The translations under genes were made by a program, and so were the position numbers. A stretch of DNA of 64,000 bases from Ruegeria_C sp041537905 (GTDB lineage: Bacteria > Pseudomonadota > Alphaproteobacteria > Rhodobacterales > Rhodobacteraceae). The stretch lies in assembly GCF_041537905.1 (NCBI RefSeq), contig NZ_JBGRUO010000009.1, forward strand, positions 1-64,000. Direction: 5' to 3'. The notes below the pieces were generated by a model that searched no databases, had not been told where the DNA came from, and saw only the letters and a program-made list of their open reading frames with translations. Shown here piece by piece: positions 42,182-50,376 of this stretch (the stretch's first letter is position 1; each line of letters begins with the position of its first letter).

Positions 42182-42703
42182 ATGAAGAACAAGGCAAGCT
42201 TATCCGTTTGGAAGGCCGGGCTGGCAGGCGTGTTGCTTTCCATTTTCGCAAGCAACAGTGCCGCAGCGAACGTCTACGTGGTTATCGACAAGACATTCGA
42301 TGTCACGACTCATGGTGCGCAGGTTAAAGAACTTGGGAAAAACTGGCACCAAGTCGTCGCCTTTCATAAAGTTGTAAGAGTGAAGGACAAGGCATACGCC
42401 TGCGTCGGATACCTAGGCGACGTCCCGAGAAAGGAATTCTTGCACAAATCTAAGCTCTATTCAGGAGACGCCTTAGTTAAGAAGCAACTCGGCGGGGCAA
42501 CTTGGCTGGTGAATGAACCTAAGGTCGCCGCCGAGAGGAAGCGGTCGAAGATTGGCCTTCTCGGGGCGGTGGCGGCCCCAGCCGACATAAACTTGGTAAC
42601 TGGCTCAAAAATCAAATGCCTCAAGGGTGGTAAGTGGCAAGACGGCTTTGCTTCTCAAGCATCGAGGCTTGAAATCCCGGAGTCGGTGATGGTTCGTCAG
42701 TGA
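42182..42703 (+). CDS. Hypothetical secreted protein
   Basis: 173 aa with a signal peptide (MKNKASLSVWKAGLAGVLLS, cleavage near SAAA). The mature part is Lys-rich and repeats no known domain; Cys in YACVGYLGD and in KIKCLKGGKW could pair. It is probably periplasmic. No operon partners are seen. Not recognised. Confidence 0.55.
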   Translation: MKNKASLSVWKAGLAGVLLSIFASNSAAANVYVVIDKTFDVTTHGAQVKELGKNWHQVVAFHKVVRVKDKAYACVGYLGDVPRKEFLHKSKLYSGDALVKKQLGGATWLVNEPKVAAERKRSKIGLLGAVAAPADINLVTGSKIKCLKGGKWQDGFASQASRLEIPESVMVRQ

Positions 42704-42952
42704 CAATTGAGTGGCCAACTTGGCCACTCTACCCGCATCGCTCTATCCATTGGAGGAAAGCCATACGCTCATCCTCGGGGGTCATTGCCCATGCAGCCCT
42801 GAGCTTATCCAGATGAGTTACTTTGGCCCTGCTAGGCTTTCATAGTGCGAGGTCGCGGGAAAACACTTCCCGCTGTTCGTCATGGGGCAATACCTTCATG
42901 CGGCCCAAATATTCGCCAATGGCCATAGGGCGCATTGGGCGACAAGAGGTTA

Positions 42953-43273
42953 CTACAGCGGGGTTTTTGTCGCGTACAGCACGCATTTACTACCCGGATT
43001 GAGTTCAGCACATTGCGCCAGAGCGCCACTTTTGGCCGCTTCTAGGGATGGCTGGCCGCCAATTCTTCCGCCGCCTCCGCCCGTTTCAGTGACGTACAGA
43101 GCGCCATAGGGGTTTACTCGGTCAGTGAACTCTCGGAAGGCCCTTGGCATGGGGCCAACTAGTTCAATCTCACCAAATTTCTGGACCTCGGCGGTGTCTA
43201 TAGTTTGAGCCTCATCGCAGCCAGCCAAAGCAAATGCGGCCACAAAACCACAGACTACCAAAGCAGTTTTCAT
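42953..43273 (-). CDS. Small predicted lipoprotein
   Basis: 106 aa with a lipoprotein signal: MKTALVVCGFVAAFALAGC, lipobox LAGC with Cys19. The C-terminal part (QPSLEAAKSGALAQCAELNP, then SKCVLYATK) resembles the DUF4189-type repeat with two cysteines. A Gly-rich linker (ETGGGGGRIGG) separates the halves. Likely anchored to the membrane; function unknown. Confidence 0.65.
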   Translation of the reverse strand: MKTALVVCGFVAAFALAGCDEAQTIDTAEVQKFGEIELVGPMPRAFREFTDRVNPYGALYVTETGGGGGRIGGQPSLEAAKSGALAQCAELNPGSKCVLYATKTPL

Positions 43274-43360
43274 TCTTCAGATGCTCCATTTCCGCAATAC
43301 TGGTGTGCCGAAAGTACCCGACTCTTCGCGGTGGCACATTTACCGAGACAGTTCAGTAGG

Positions 43361-43777
43361 TCAAGTTGATCCCAATAGGTTAATCCAGCCATCATGCGCG
43401 CAGTGGTCTCCCCCATCCCCGAGCATGCTTTTTTTGAGCAGGCGGTTTTCCAGGGTGAGGTCCGCAACCGCCTCCTTCAGCGCTGCCGCCTCGGACCGCA
43501 GCTCTTTCACTTCGGGGCTCGTCGCTTGCCTGGCTGTGTCGCCTGCCAGCCGCTTCTTTCCGGCCTCCAGGAACTCTTTCGACCAGGAATAGTACAGGCT
43601 CGTCGCAATCCCCTCGCGACGGCAGAGCGCGGCGACGCTCTCCTCGCCACGCAAACCCTCCAGCACAATGCGGATCTTCTCCTCCGCAGAATGGTGCTTG
43701 CGCGTCTTGCGGTGAATGTCCTTGACGACCCGTTCAGCCGTCGGTTTGTCGGTTCCAGCTTTCCGTCTCATCTTCAC
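43361..43777 (-). pseudogene. IS3-family orfA, orfB lost (copy 3 of IS3 fossil)
   Basis: The frame encodes an almost complete IS3 orfA: helix-turn-helix (EEKIRIVLEGLRGEESVAAL, CRREGIATSLYYSWSKEFLE) and leucine zipper (VADLTLENRLLKKSMLGDGG). orfB, which carries the DDE domain, is missing after about 43420. The IS end runs to 43856. It is the longest of the three related fossils. Confidence 0.85.
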
Positions 43778-43856
43778 TCCTTAACGGTTCAGATGAGCCA
43801 GAAACCTTCCGTTATGCAAATCCTTCAATCAGGCCCAGAGGTGCTGATGTCAGACA
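43719..43856 (-). repeat. IS3-family end, copy 3
   Basis: Matches 503-641 and 14271-14404 in the same orientation. The outer end reads TGTCTGACATCAGCACCTCT on the minus strand and touches a phage-gene fragment. Confidence 0.8.
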
Positions 43857-44068
43857 TTGGATGGCCCGGCACCAGTAATTTGCCCGTTCATGGACGCGTC
43901 AAAGGCCAGGCTCATCGCAAAGGATCCAAGCCCCATCTTGGCCAGTGCCATATCGGCTCGCTGCCCGCCTGCACGAATGTCAGCCCGGACGTCGCCCAGC
44001 AAGGCGGCGGCCGGGCTGCGCTCAGCCATGAACCGCAGGATAGGGCAGTTCGATTTCGTGTCTTCCAA
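43850..44068 (-). pseudogene. Fragment of a phage virion-type protein
   Basis: The 72-residue translation (ERSPAAALLGDVRADIRAGG, QRADMALAKMGLGSFAMSLA, FDASMNGQITGAGPSN) resembles, from memory, a short stretch seen in large phage structural proteins, where NGxITGxGP follows a hydrophobic helix. It is truncated by the IS3 end and by the outer-membrane protein gene. Evidence is only pattern memory. Confidence 0.35.
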
Positions 44069-44884
44069 CTAGAAGAAATACTTTAGGCCAAAGTACGGGC
44101 CATGCTGATCGACGTCGTAAGCAAAGTCGCCGGAATTCAATGTGTCGCTGTAGTCGATGCTGAAATAGCGATAACCAAATGTAAGTGCCGTTTTCTCCCA
44201 AGGTTGGTAGTCAAATCCTACATTCGCACCGATCTGCAAGTCGTTTCCGCCAGCTCCAAACCCGCCAAGTTCCAGAGAAGCAATCCCAGTCCATTTGGGG
44301 TTCAGCCGCCACATTCCGCGCACGCCAAGGACAGGTTCTATCCAATCCTGATCACCGCCTAATACAGGTGGATTTCCCGGACCTGGGGTGGTTATGTCGA
44401 TTTCCTGACGGATGGAATTGTATCTGAGGCCGCCTTGGATATCGACTGCATAACGCAAGTTTTTCACACCATATACAGCATCTGCGACCCGATAAGCCGC
44501 CAGAAGACCAAACCATTTTTGACGAACATCGACGTTAACCCCGGCACCCAGAGGGCCGGGCAAAGTTGTATCTTGTTCTATACCGACGTAATTGGCATCG
44601 AGAATTATGCCAAAATCCCCTCGCCACGCTTCATATCGACCTGCCGCCGCGAAATCGAGCACATCCAGTACGTCGCCAAGGTCCAGATCCAGGTCGGCGG
44701 ATTGTCCGGCCACGGTGGATGTGCCTGTGGTTCGCAAGGGTGTGAACAGATAGAACGCAACACCATGACGCCAGCCGGTTTCGTCCTGATCCGGCGCGGG
44801 CAGCGATTGAGCAGATGCAATCAAAGGCAGCGTTAGAAGGCTTGTCGCAAGCGCCATGGCGCTGAGAGATGAGGGGTGGGGCAT
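44069..44884 (-). CDS. Predicted outer-membrane beta-barrel protein
   Basis: 271 aa with a signal peptide (SAMALATSLLTLPLIASAQS). Alternating amphipathic strands run through the mature part (GVAFYLFTPLRTTGTSTVAG; GFDYQPWEKTALTFGYRYFS) and the terminal residue is Phe (FGLKYFF), the usual sorting signal. It lies 26 bases after the next outer-membrane gene and probably belongs to the sulfatase operon. Substrate or role unknown. Confidence 0.75.
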   Translation of the reverse strand: MPHPSSLSAMALATSLLTLPLIASAQSLPAPDQDETGWRHGVAFYLFTPLRTTGTSTVAGQSADLDLDLGDVLDVLDFAAAGRYEAWRGDFGIILDANYVGIEQDTTLPGPLGAGVNVDVRQKWFGLLAAYRVADAVYGVKNLRYAVDIQGGLRYNSIRQEIDITTPGPGNPPVLGGDQDWIEPVLGVRGMWRLNPKWTGIASLELGGFGAGGNDLQIGANVGFDYQPWEKTALTFGYRYFSIDYSDTLNSGDFAYDVDQHGPYFGLKYFF

Positions 44885-44909
44885 GGCGGTTTCCTCTAGT
44901 TAAAAAGAC

Positions 44910-45656
44910 CTAGTAATTGAATCTGAGACCGATCCCGGCTCCTTGGTCATAGGGTCGATCAGCACCAATCCCGATCAGCACATCTGCATAGAGGGCGATA
45001 CCGGGGCTGAGATTTTTGCCAATCTGAAGCTCAGCGGTCGCGGGCCAGGCATCGTTTTCCCAATCATAGGGCGCTTTGATATCCGCTTTGGCCCAATACC
45101 CATCGCCAAACGGTTGAAGCGCAATCAGGCGCATAGCGGTTTGGCTGACATCGGTCGGGCCATTGTAGGACGCGAAATGCTGAACCAGAGGGATCAACGT
45201 CAGCCCGGTGTTCGTGTTTGCAAAGGCGAAACCGCCGAACGGGGCGATCTGATCGGACCCGGTACCGATGCCTTCATCGGGGTCGCCAAAGTCCAGGATC
45301 CATTCCAGCCCGAGCGCGGATTTGAAGGTCCAAGTGTTATTCAAAGGCTTCTGCGACGGAAAATAGATCAGTTTGAAGCTGGTTTTTTCAAACCCGTTGA
45401 ACCGCTGGCCAGTCGCGTTTGTCGAATTGTAGTGGAGTTCGTACTTTAGCTTCAGATCAGGGCGCAGCATATATGCGCCATCGATGAACGCATCCTGACG
45501 GTCTGCCCCGCCTTCTAGATCAAAATATTGGTAGCGAATGTCCGTATTGTTGACCGCAGCCAAGGGGTTTGACGCGTTTTCCTCTGCTCCGGCAGCGAAC
45601 CCTGCCATCAGAAACGCGGACGTCAGGATTGATTGGATAGTGAAGTGGCGGGCCAT
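44910..45656 (-). CDS. Predicted outer-membrane protein
   Basis: 248 aa with a signal peptide (SAFLMAGFAAGAEE). Beta-strand pattern with Tyr/Phe girdles (DIRYQYFDLEGGADRQDAFI) and a C-terminal GIGLRFNY. It may form a channel for the sulfatase substrate or product. 66 bases separate it from the sulfatase stop; likely cotranscribed. Confidence 0.7.
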   Translation of the reverse strand: MARHFTIQSILTSAFLMAGFAAGAEENASNPLAAVNNTDIRYQYFDLEGGADRQDAFIDGAYMLRPDLKLKYELHYNSTNATGQRFNGFEKTSFKLIYFPSQKPLNNTWTFKSALGLEWILDFGDPDEGIGTGSDQIAPFGGFAFANTNTGLTLIPLVQHFASYNGPTDVSQTAMRLIALQPFGDGYWAKADIKAPYDWENDAWPATAELQIGKNLSPGIALYADVLIGIGADRPYDQGAGIGLRFNY

Positions 45657-45722
45657 CGTGTACCTGAAAAGACTTCGTGCGATTGATGAGACGGTGGCTT
45701 TGCCACCACCGTCCCAGATTTG

Positions 45723-47369
45723 TTATTGCCAGCTGGAAAAGACTTCTCTGGTCAGTTCGCTTTCCGGGCGAAGGTTTTCGATCCCTTCATACGGAACACC
45801 CTTTCCAAGTGGCAGATGCGGGTGTTTGGCAATGGTTTTCTGGTGGCGCTTGACCATGTCCTGGAAGGACGCTCCGGACCACAGCGAATACCCGACAAGG
45901 GGATGTTCTTCACGTGGATCGCGGTAGACATTGAACACTGGAGCCGCCGCGCCGGGCTGGCCGGGGGCAGGCAGGTGCATTTTGAACTCCTGCTTGACTA
46001 CAGAGCGCAAGACCGGCCCTTCGTACACATAAACGTAGTCACGGCGCGAATTGCCTTCGCCTTCGAGCAGCAGTGCTGTCTGGTCAATCCCATCGATCAC
46101 CCGGTCGCGCGGAATACGGTCAGTCGCGCCTGCGATCCGTGCAAAGGTGGTGAACAGATCTGAGACATGCACGATATCGCCTGCCGCGCTTCCCGGCTCG
46201 ATTACTCCGGGCCACCGGATAAAGGCATCCGTACGCACGCCGCCTTCCAGGTGCTGGGTCTTGCCGCCGCGATAGATCAGCTGGTTCAGGCCAGATGTCC
46301 CCTCGTAGTGATACATCAAGCCATTGTCAGCCATGATCATGACGACGGTGCTGTCTGCCTTGCCGGTCTCATCAAGCTTGGCCAGAACCTCACCAATCCA
46401 GCCGTCCAGAACCTGCAATTTGTCGGCATGGAACCCCCCGTTGCGGGAAACGGCCTCATCGGGGTAGGCAAAGTTCAGCGGATAAAGCGGCCAGTATTGC
46501 ATGAAGAACGGGGCGTCCTGCGAGGCCAGCTGCTCCAGCTGTTCCAATGCCTGACGCTGATAGCGTAGGTTCATTTCTTCGTATTTCGCCTGTGTCCATT
46601 CCTCGCCCGGCGCTATGTCGACTTCGCGCGCAAGGCCGCCCGCTTCCCCTTCAACACCCGTTACCAGGCCATAGGGTTTGAACCGCTCATCCAACTGAAA
46701 CTGGTTGGACTGACCCGACGCATGGTAGCCAAGCATGTTGTTGGCAACCATCGCATCCCGTGTCATGAGACTGAGCTGAACCTGCTGGTGCAAAGGAAAG
46801 GCGGCCCAATCAAACCCCTGATTGTGCGGGTAGGATTGTTCAATATCGCCCTGATGCCATTTGCCGACATGCGCGGTGTTGTACCCTTCTTCATTCAGGA
46901 TCTCGGCAATCGTGACTTCCTCAGACGCAAGACCTTCGCCAACGAGTGCAACCTTGACCTCTTCGACACCCGCGCGCACAGGATGACGACCGGTGAGCAT
47001 CGCTGTTCGTGTCGGTGTGCAGGAAGGCTCAGTATACATTCTCATCAAAGACAAGCCTTCCGTGGCAAAGTCGTTGATGTTGGGCGTATCGAAACCTGTG
47101 ACGTAGTTCATCGTGCGGTTGCCCATCTGACCGAAGCTGACATCGTCGATCAGGATATAGAGGATATTGGGTGGCTTGCCGCCATTGGCGTCACGGATCT
47201 CTGTAAGCTTCGCTTCGATTTCCGTATCCTGAGCGTCCCATTGCTCGCCAAACTGCGCGCGAAGAAACTCGAATTCTCCATCATGAATGATAGGCGCATC
47301 CTGAGCATAGCTCGCGCCTGCCAAAAGCACCATGGCCGAGGCGGTTTTCAAAATTGATCTCATTGGCAT
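45723..47369 (-). CDS. Type I (formylglycine) sulfatase, periplasmic
   Basis: 548 aa with a signal peptide ending near SYAQ. The sulfatase signature C-T-P-T-R is at Cys117-Arg121 (PSCTPTRTAMLTGRHP); Cys117 would become formylglycine. Metal-binding Asp75-Asp76 are in LYILIDDVSFG and a further Asp-Asn in IMADNGLMYHY. It hydrolyses a sulfate ester in the periplasm, substrate unknown; no formylglycine-generating enzyme gene is in the window. A second ATG at 47363 fits the ribosome site (GGGGAAGGG) better. It heads the unit with two outer-membrane proteins. Confidence 0.9.
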   Translation of the reverse strand: MPMRSILKTASAMVLLAGASYAQDAPIIHDGEFEFLRAQFGEQWDAQDTEIEAKLTEIRDANGGKPPNILYILIDDVSFGQMGNRTMNYVTGFDTPNINDFATEGLSLMRMYTEPSCTPTRTAMLTGRHPVRAGVEEVKVALVGEGLASEEVTIAEILNEEGYNTAHVGKWHQGDIEQSYPHNQGFDWAAFPLHQQVQLSLMTRDAMVANNMLGYHASGQSNQFQLDERFKPYGLVTGVEGEAGGLAREVDIAPGEEWTQAKYEEMNLRYQRQALEQLEQLASQDAPFFMQYWPLYPLNFAYPDEAVSRNGGFHADKLQVLDGWIGEVLAKLDETGKADSTVVMIMADNGLMYHYEGTSGLNQLIYRGGKTQHLEGGVRTDAFIRWPGVIEPGSAAGDIVHVSDLFTTFARIAGATDRIPRDRVIDGIDQTALLLEGEGNSRRDYVYVYEGPVLRSVVKQEFKMHLPAPGQPGAAAPVFNVYRDPREEHPLVGYSLWSGASFQDMVKRHQKTIAKHPHLPLGKGVPYEGIENLRPESELTREVFSSWQ

Positions 47370-47387
47370 CCCTTCCCCATTTTTGAA

Positions 47388-47630
47388 CTACATCTTTCCT
47401 GCGCGTCGCAGCGCCTGGGCGATTTCATCCCGAAGACCATCAAGGGTTTCGCGAATGTCGCAGGCGAACTGGTATGATTGGCTTCCCGAAGCAGAGTTCA
47501 TGGTGAGATACTCGTCGCTGAGAAGCTGATAGTCCCGGCAGATCTCATCGAATACCGTGTCCGCCCGTCGTAGGTCCGCAATCGCGGCTTGATGCTCAGG
47601 AAACAGGGTATCAAGACTGTAGCCTTCCAA
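47388..47630 (-). CDS. YdcH/DUF465-like small protein
   Basis: 80 aa in a frame opening at a TTG; no clear ribosome site, so the start is unsure. The sequence LFPEHQAAIADLRRADTVFD, then LSDEYL and ETLDGLRDEIAQALRRA, matches the two-helix DUF465 pattern. It is 18 bases upstream of the sulfatase gene and on the same strand. Function unknown. Confidence 0.6.
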   Translation of the reverse strand: MEGYSLDTLFPEHQAAIADLRRADTVFDEICRDYQLLSDEYLTMNSASGSQSYQFACDIRETLDGLRDEIAQALRRAGKM

Positions 47631-47747
47631 ATTCGATAGCTCGTTCGATGGATCAACAGATTCCCCGACTGTTCATCGAATTCACTTCTCACAAAAGGTT
47701 TACCGGGGCATAATACGGTATAATCATCGACGTAACTTGCGGAAAAT

Positions 47748-49091
47748 ATGGAATTATCCAAAAGCAGATCACCCCTTTTGAATGAGGGCGGCGATCCCGC
47801 CGCCAAGGATGTGCGGGCTGCCCTTCAGCGGCTTGTCAAGTCTTCGACTTTCGCGGGTTCACAGCGATTGCAGGACTTTCTTGTCTATGTGGTTGAGGAA
47901 ACGCTCAACGGCAGGGCCGATGACATCCGCGCCAAAACCATCGCCATGGATGTCTACGGCGGAACTTTGTCCGAGATGGAACGTCGTGAAAACGTGGTGC
48001 GGGTGGACGCTGGTCGTCTACGTCGCAAGCTGGATGAATACTATGCCAAAGATGGGCGCGACGAAGGCACTGTTTTCGATCTGCCAAAGGGAGGTTATGC
48101 GCCGGAGATATCATTCAAGTCGCCCGAGCAGCCTGAACCAAAAACCAAGCCGCGCGGCTGGCCTCGCCCGGTCATTGGGATTGCAGGAGTTTTCGTTCTC
48201 CTCTGCGGCGCTGCGGCCATCACATTGATATCGATAAAGCGTGAAACTCCGGCCAACTTGTCGGTTGATGGCCTAAGCCTAGATGAGCGCAACGCAATAT
48301 TTGATGCATCCCCTATGCGACTTCAGGCTGTGAACCTGGCCCACTCGGGCCGCGATTTGATCTTTCCAGCCCTGGAGCCCTCGCGCCTGGACGCAGCTTT
48401 GACCATATTCAAGGGTGCAATCGAAAACGACGACAGCTATTTCGGAGGTCATGCAGGGGCCGCGCAGGTTGCCGCAACGATAGCGCTGGTGACACCGAAC
48501 GCCGATCAGACCGAGAGTTTGCTGCGCTACGCTGACGGAGAAGCCGACAGAGCGATTGAGCTGGCGCCAGAAACGGGTTGGAGCCAATCCGCAAAAGCCT
48601 GGGTTGAATTTGCGAAAGGAAATTGGCCAGAAGCTATCGAGCTTGCGAACAGGGCACAGCGTTTGGCACCAAACGACGTCCATGTGTTGGAGTTCGTGTC
48701 GCTAATCCTGCTCTATTCGTGTTCGTTTGAACAAGTTGTGGCGATCAGCGAAAAGGCGCTATCAAAAATAGATCTGGATCGAGGTTATGTGTTTCAGAAC
48801 GCGATGGGCGCTGCGAAATTCCATCTGAAGGATTTCGAAGGCGCTATATCCGCATTTGAGAAGGTGACCGAAAAAGGCGGTCCCGTCGGCCCTGTGTCCG
48901 TTGCTTATCTGATGGCAGCTCATCAGATGCTGGGCAACGAAAGTGAAGCTCAGGCCTTGTCGGACAAACTCTCGCGCGAGTGGCCTGACAGCCGGGTGGA
49001 TGTGCTATTTCAAAGATTGTTCGTTGAACCGGAATATGGGGAAGACCTCGGAGAAGCTATGGAACAAGCCGGTTGGCAACCAAAGGGTTAG
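47748..49091 (+). CDS. Membrane-bound wHTH-TPR regulator-like protein
   Basis: 447 aa. The N-terminal 100 residues (ALQRLVKSSTFAGSQRLQDF, LVYVVEETLNGRADDIRAKT, then RRENVVRVDAGRLRRKLDEY) form the winged-helix-like domain seen in adenylate-cyclase-like TPR proteins. One membrane helix follows (VIGIAGVFVLLCGAAAITLI at about 141-160), then TPR-like repeats to the end. It may sense periplasmic signals and control the divergent sulfatase genes; this is inference from position. Confidence 0.7.
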   Translation: MELSKSRSPLLNEGGDPAAKDVRAALQRLVKSSTFAGSQRLQDFLVYVVEETLNGRADDIRAKTIAMDVYGGTLSEMERRENVVRVDAGRLRRKLDEYYAKDGRDEGTVFDLPKGGYAPEISFKSPEQPEPKTKPRGWPRPVIGIAGVFVLLCGAAAITLISIKRETPANLSVDGLSLDERNAIFDASPMRLQAVNLAHSGRDLIFPALEPSRLDAALTIFKGAIENDDSYFGGHAGAAQVAATIALVTPNADQTESLLRYADGEADRAIELAPETGWSQSAKAWVEFAKGNWPEAIELANRAQRLAPNDVHVLEFVSLILLYSCSFEQVVAISEKALSKIDLDRGYVFQNAMGAAKFHLKDFEGAISAFEKVTEKGGPVGPVSVAYLMAAHQMLGNESEAQALSDKLSREWPDSRVDVLFQRLFVEPEYGEDLGEAMEQAGWQPKG

Positions 49092-49106
49092 CACTGACCG
49101 CCACTC

Positions 49107-49910
49107 TCAATCGCTGTTTGCCGCAGCGAAGCCGTCAACTGCCAGCTCTCGTACTTCAACAGTCAAAAACCGCTCGAAACCGGATGTTGGAGCCCGCCCA
49201 GGGGCTTCAAACGGATTGGAGAATGAAACGGTCATGAACAGGATCAGCCCGGAATAGGCTGCAAACATGGAGACCAGTGTCAAATTCAATGCCGTCGCGG
49301 GCCATGTAAAAAAGGCTGCTGATATCAGAACAATACCCACAAGAGCTGCCATACTGAACAACGCCCTTGATGCACCGCGCGCTGCATTCTCGCGCCGTTC
49401 CCGCAGTTCAGATATCTCTCGAACATCTTCAAGCATGAATTGGTGCAAACGGGTTTGTTCGGATGTTTCAGGGGTCATTTGCAGCAAAAGGACATATCCT
49501 TCCTCCCAATGCTGCCAAGCCAGTTCCGAAAGCTCTTTTTTGGTGGCGAGTTGTGGCCATTCTTCTTCCGTGACAACCAAGGCATATCGGGCAAAGCTCT
49601 GCCGCAACGCATGTGTTTCGGCATGACCGTACCGTTCGGCATCATGGTAGATGTCGCTGACCAGTGAAGCTTCTCGCGCCGCCGCTTGCGTAACATTGCG
49701 GACCCCCGCCAGGTCCTGCGCAAATACAAGCGCCAGAACCAATCCATGCAAGGCACCAATCCGGAACAGGACAGAAACTGCAAGCTCACGTGTTTCCTTC
49801 TCCACAATCCTGTTGCGAAAGGCCAAACGCGCCAAGAGATAGCTGACCAGCGCTAAAACTATGATTGAACCAACGAAGGCAAAGGCTGAAAAATACTCGA
49901 ATGGACCCAT
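49107..49910 (-). CDS. DUF4239 (bestrophin-like) membrane protein
   Basis: 267 aa with two N-terminal hydrophobic segments (SAFAFVGSIIVLALVSYLLA; LFRIGALHGLVLALVFAQDL) and two C-terminal ones (ALFSMAALVGIVLISAAFFT; LTLVSMFAAYSGLILFMTVS), the DUF4239 layout. The soluble middle is helical. Possibly an ion channel-like protein; function not established. It is convergent with the TPR gene. Confidence 0.7.
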   Translation of the reverse strand: MGPFEYFSAFAFVGSIIVLALVSYLLARLAFRNRIVEKETRELAVSVLFRIGALHGLVLALVFAQDLAGVRNVTQAAAREASLVSDIYHDAERYGHAETHALRQSFARYALVVTEEEWPQLATKKELSELAWQHWEEGYVLLLQMTPETSEQTRLHQFMLEDVREISELRERRENAARGASRALFSMAALVGIVLISAAFFTWPATALNLTLVSMFAAYSGLILFMTVSFSNPFEAPGRAPTSGFERFLTVEVRELAVDGFAAANSD

Positions 49911-50043
49911 TTTGAGCAGCCTTTATATCAATGCGGCATATAAGCAGGGCTTGGAAATGGTTGCGTGGCGCGCTCGTAAATCTCATTCCTTCGAATGCTG
50001 CGGCACGCACGCTCGACAGCTTTGGGGGTCACTCTACAACGCA

Positions 50044-50376
50044 TCACTTTCGCACCTTAAAATTTCCGACAAAGATGGTGGCGATGGTTGTGATCGTTGC
50101 CACGAAAATCCCGATGCCAGCAATGGTGAAGACCATCGTGAAAACCTTGCCGCCCGGTGTGGTTGGGTAAACGTCCCCGTAGCCAACCGTGGACATCGTG
50201 ATGACCGAGAAATACGCAGCGTCCAGTACGCTCCAACCCTCAACAAGGACGTAAAACGTGCTGCTCACAAAAACCAGCGAGGCGGACATGGCCAGGAGAT
50301 GGAGGGATCGGCCGTCGAAGATTGCCGCCGCCAATGCCCGGAACAGGTTGAAATAGTTAAACAGGAAGTTACCCAT
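50044..50376 (-). CDS. Two-helix potassium channel
   Basis: 110 aa with two transmembrane helices and a pore loop carrying the selectivity filter TVGYGD at 63-68 (TMSTVGYGDVYPTTPGGKVF). No cytoplasmic RCK domain. The start codon overlaps the last codons and stop of the RND pump gene by 8 bases, so the two are translationally coupled. A K+ channel as the last gene of an efflux operon is unusual. Confidence 0.88.
   Translation of the reverse strand: MGNFLFNYFNLFRALAAAIFDGRSLHLLAMSASLVFVSSTFYVLVEGWSVLDAAYFSVITMSTVGYGDVYPTTPGGKVFTMVFTIAGIGIFVATITTIATIFVGNFKVRK

Noticed and set aside
44943..45449. 168-codon plus-strand frame
   Set aside because: It is entirely opposite the predicted outer-membrane protein gene, which has a signal peptide and sensible barrel pattern.
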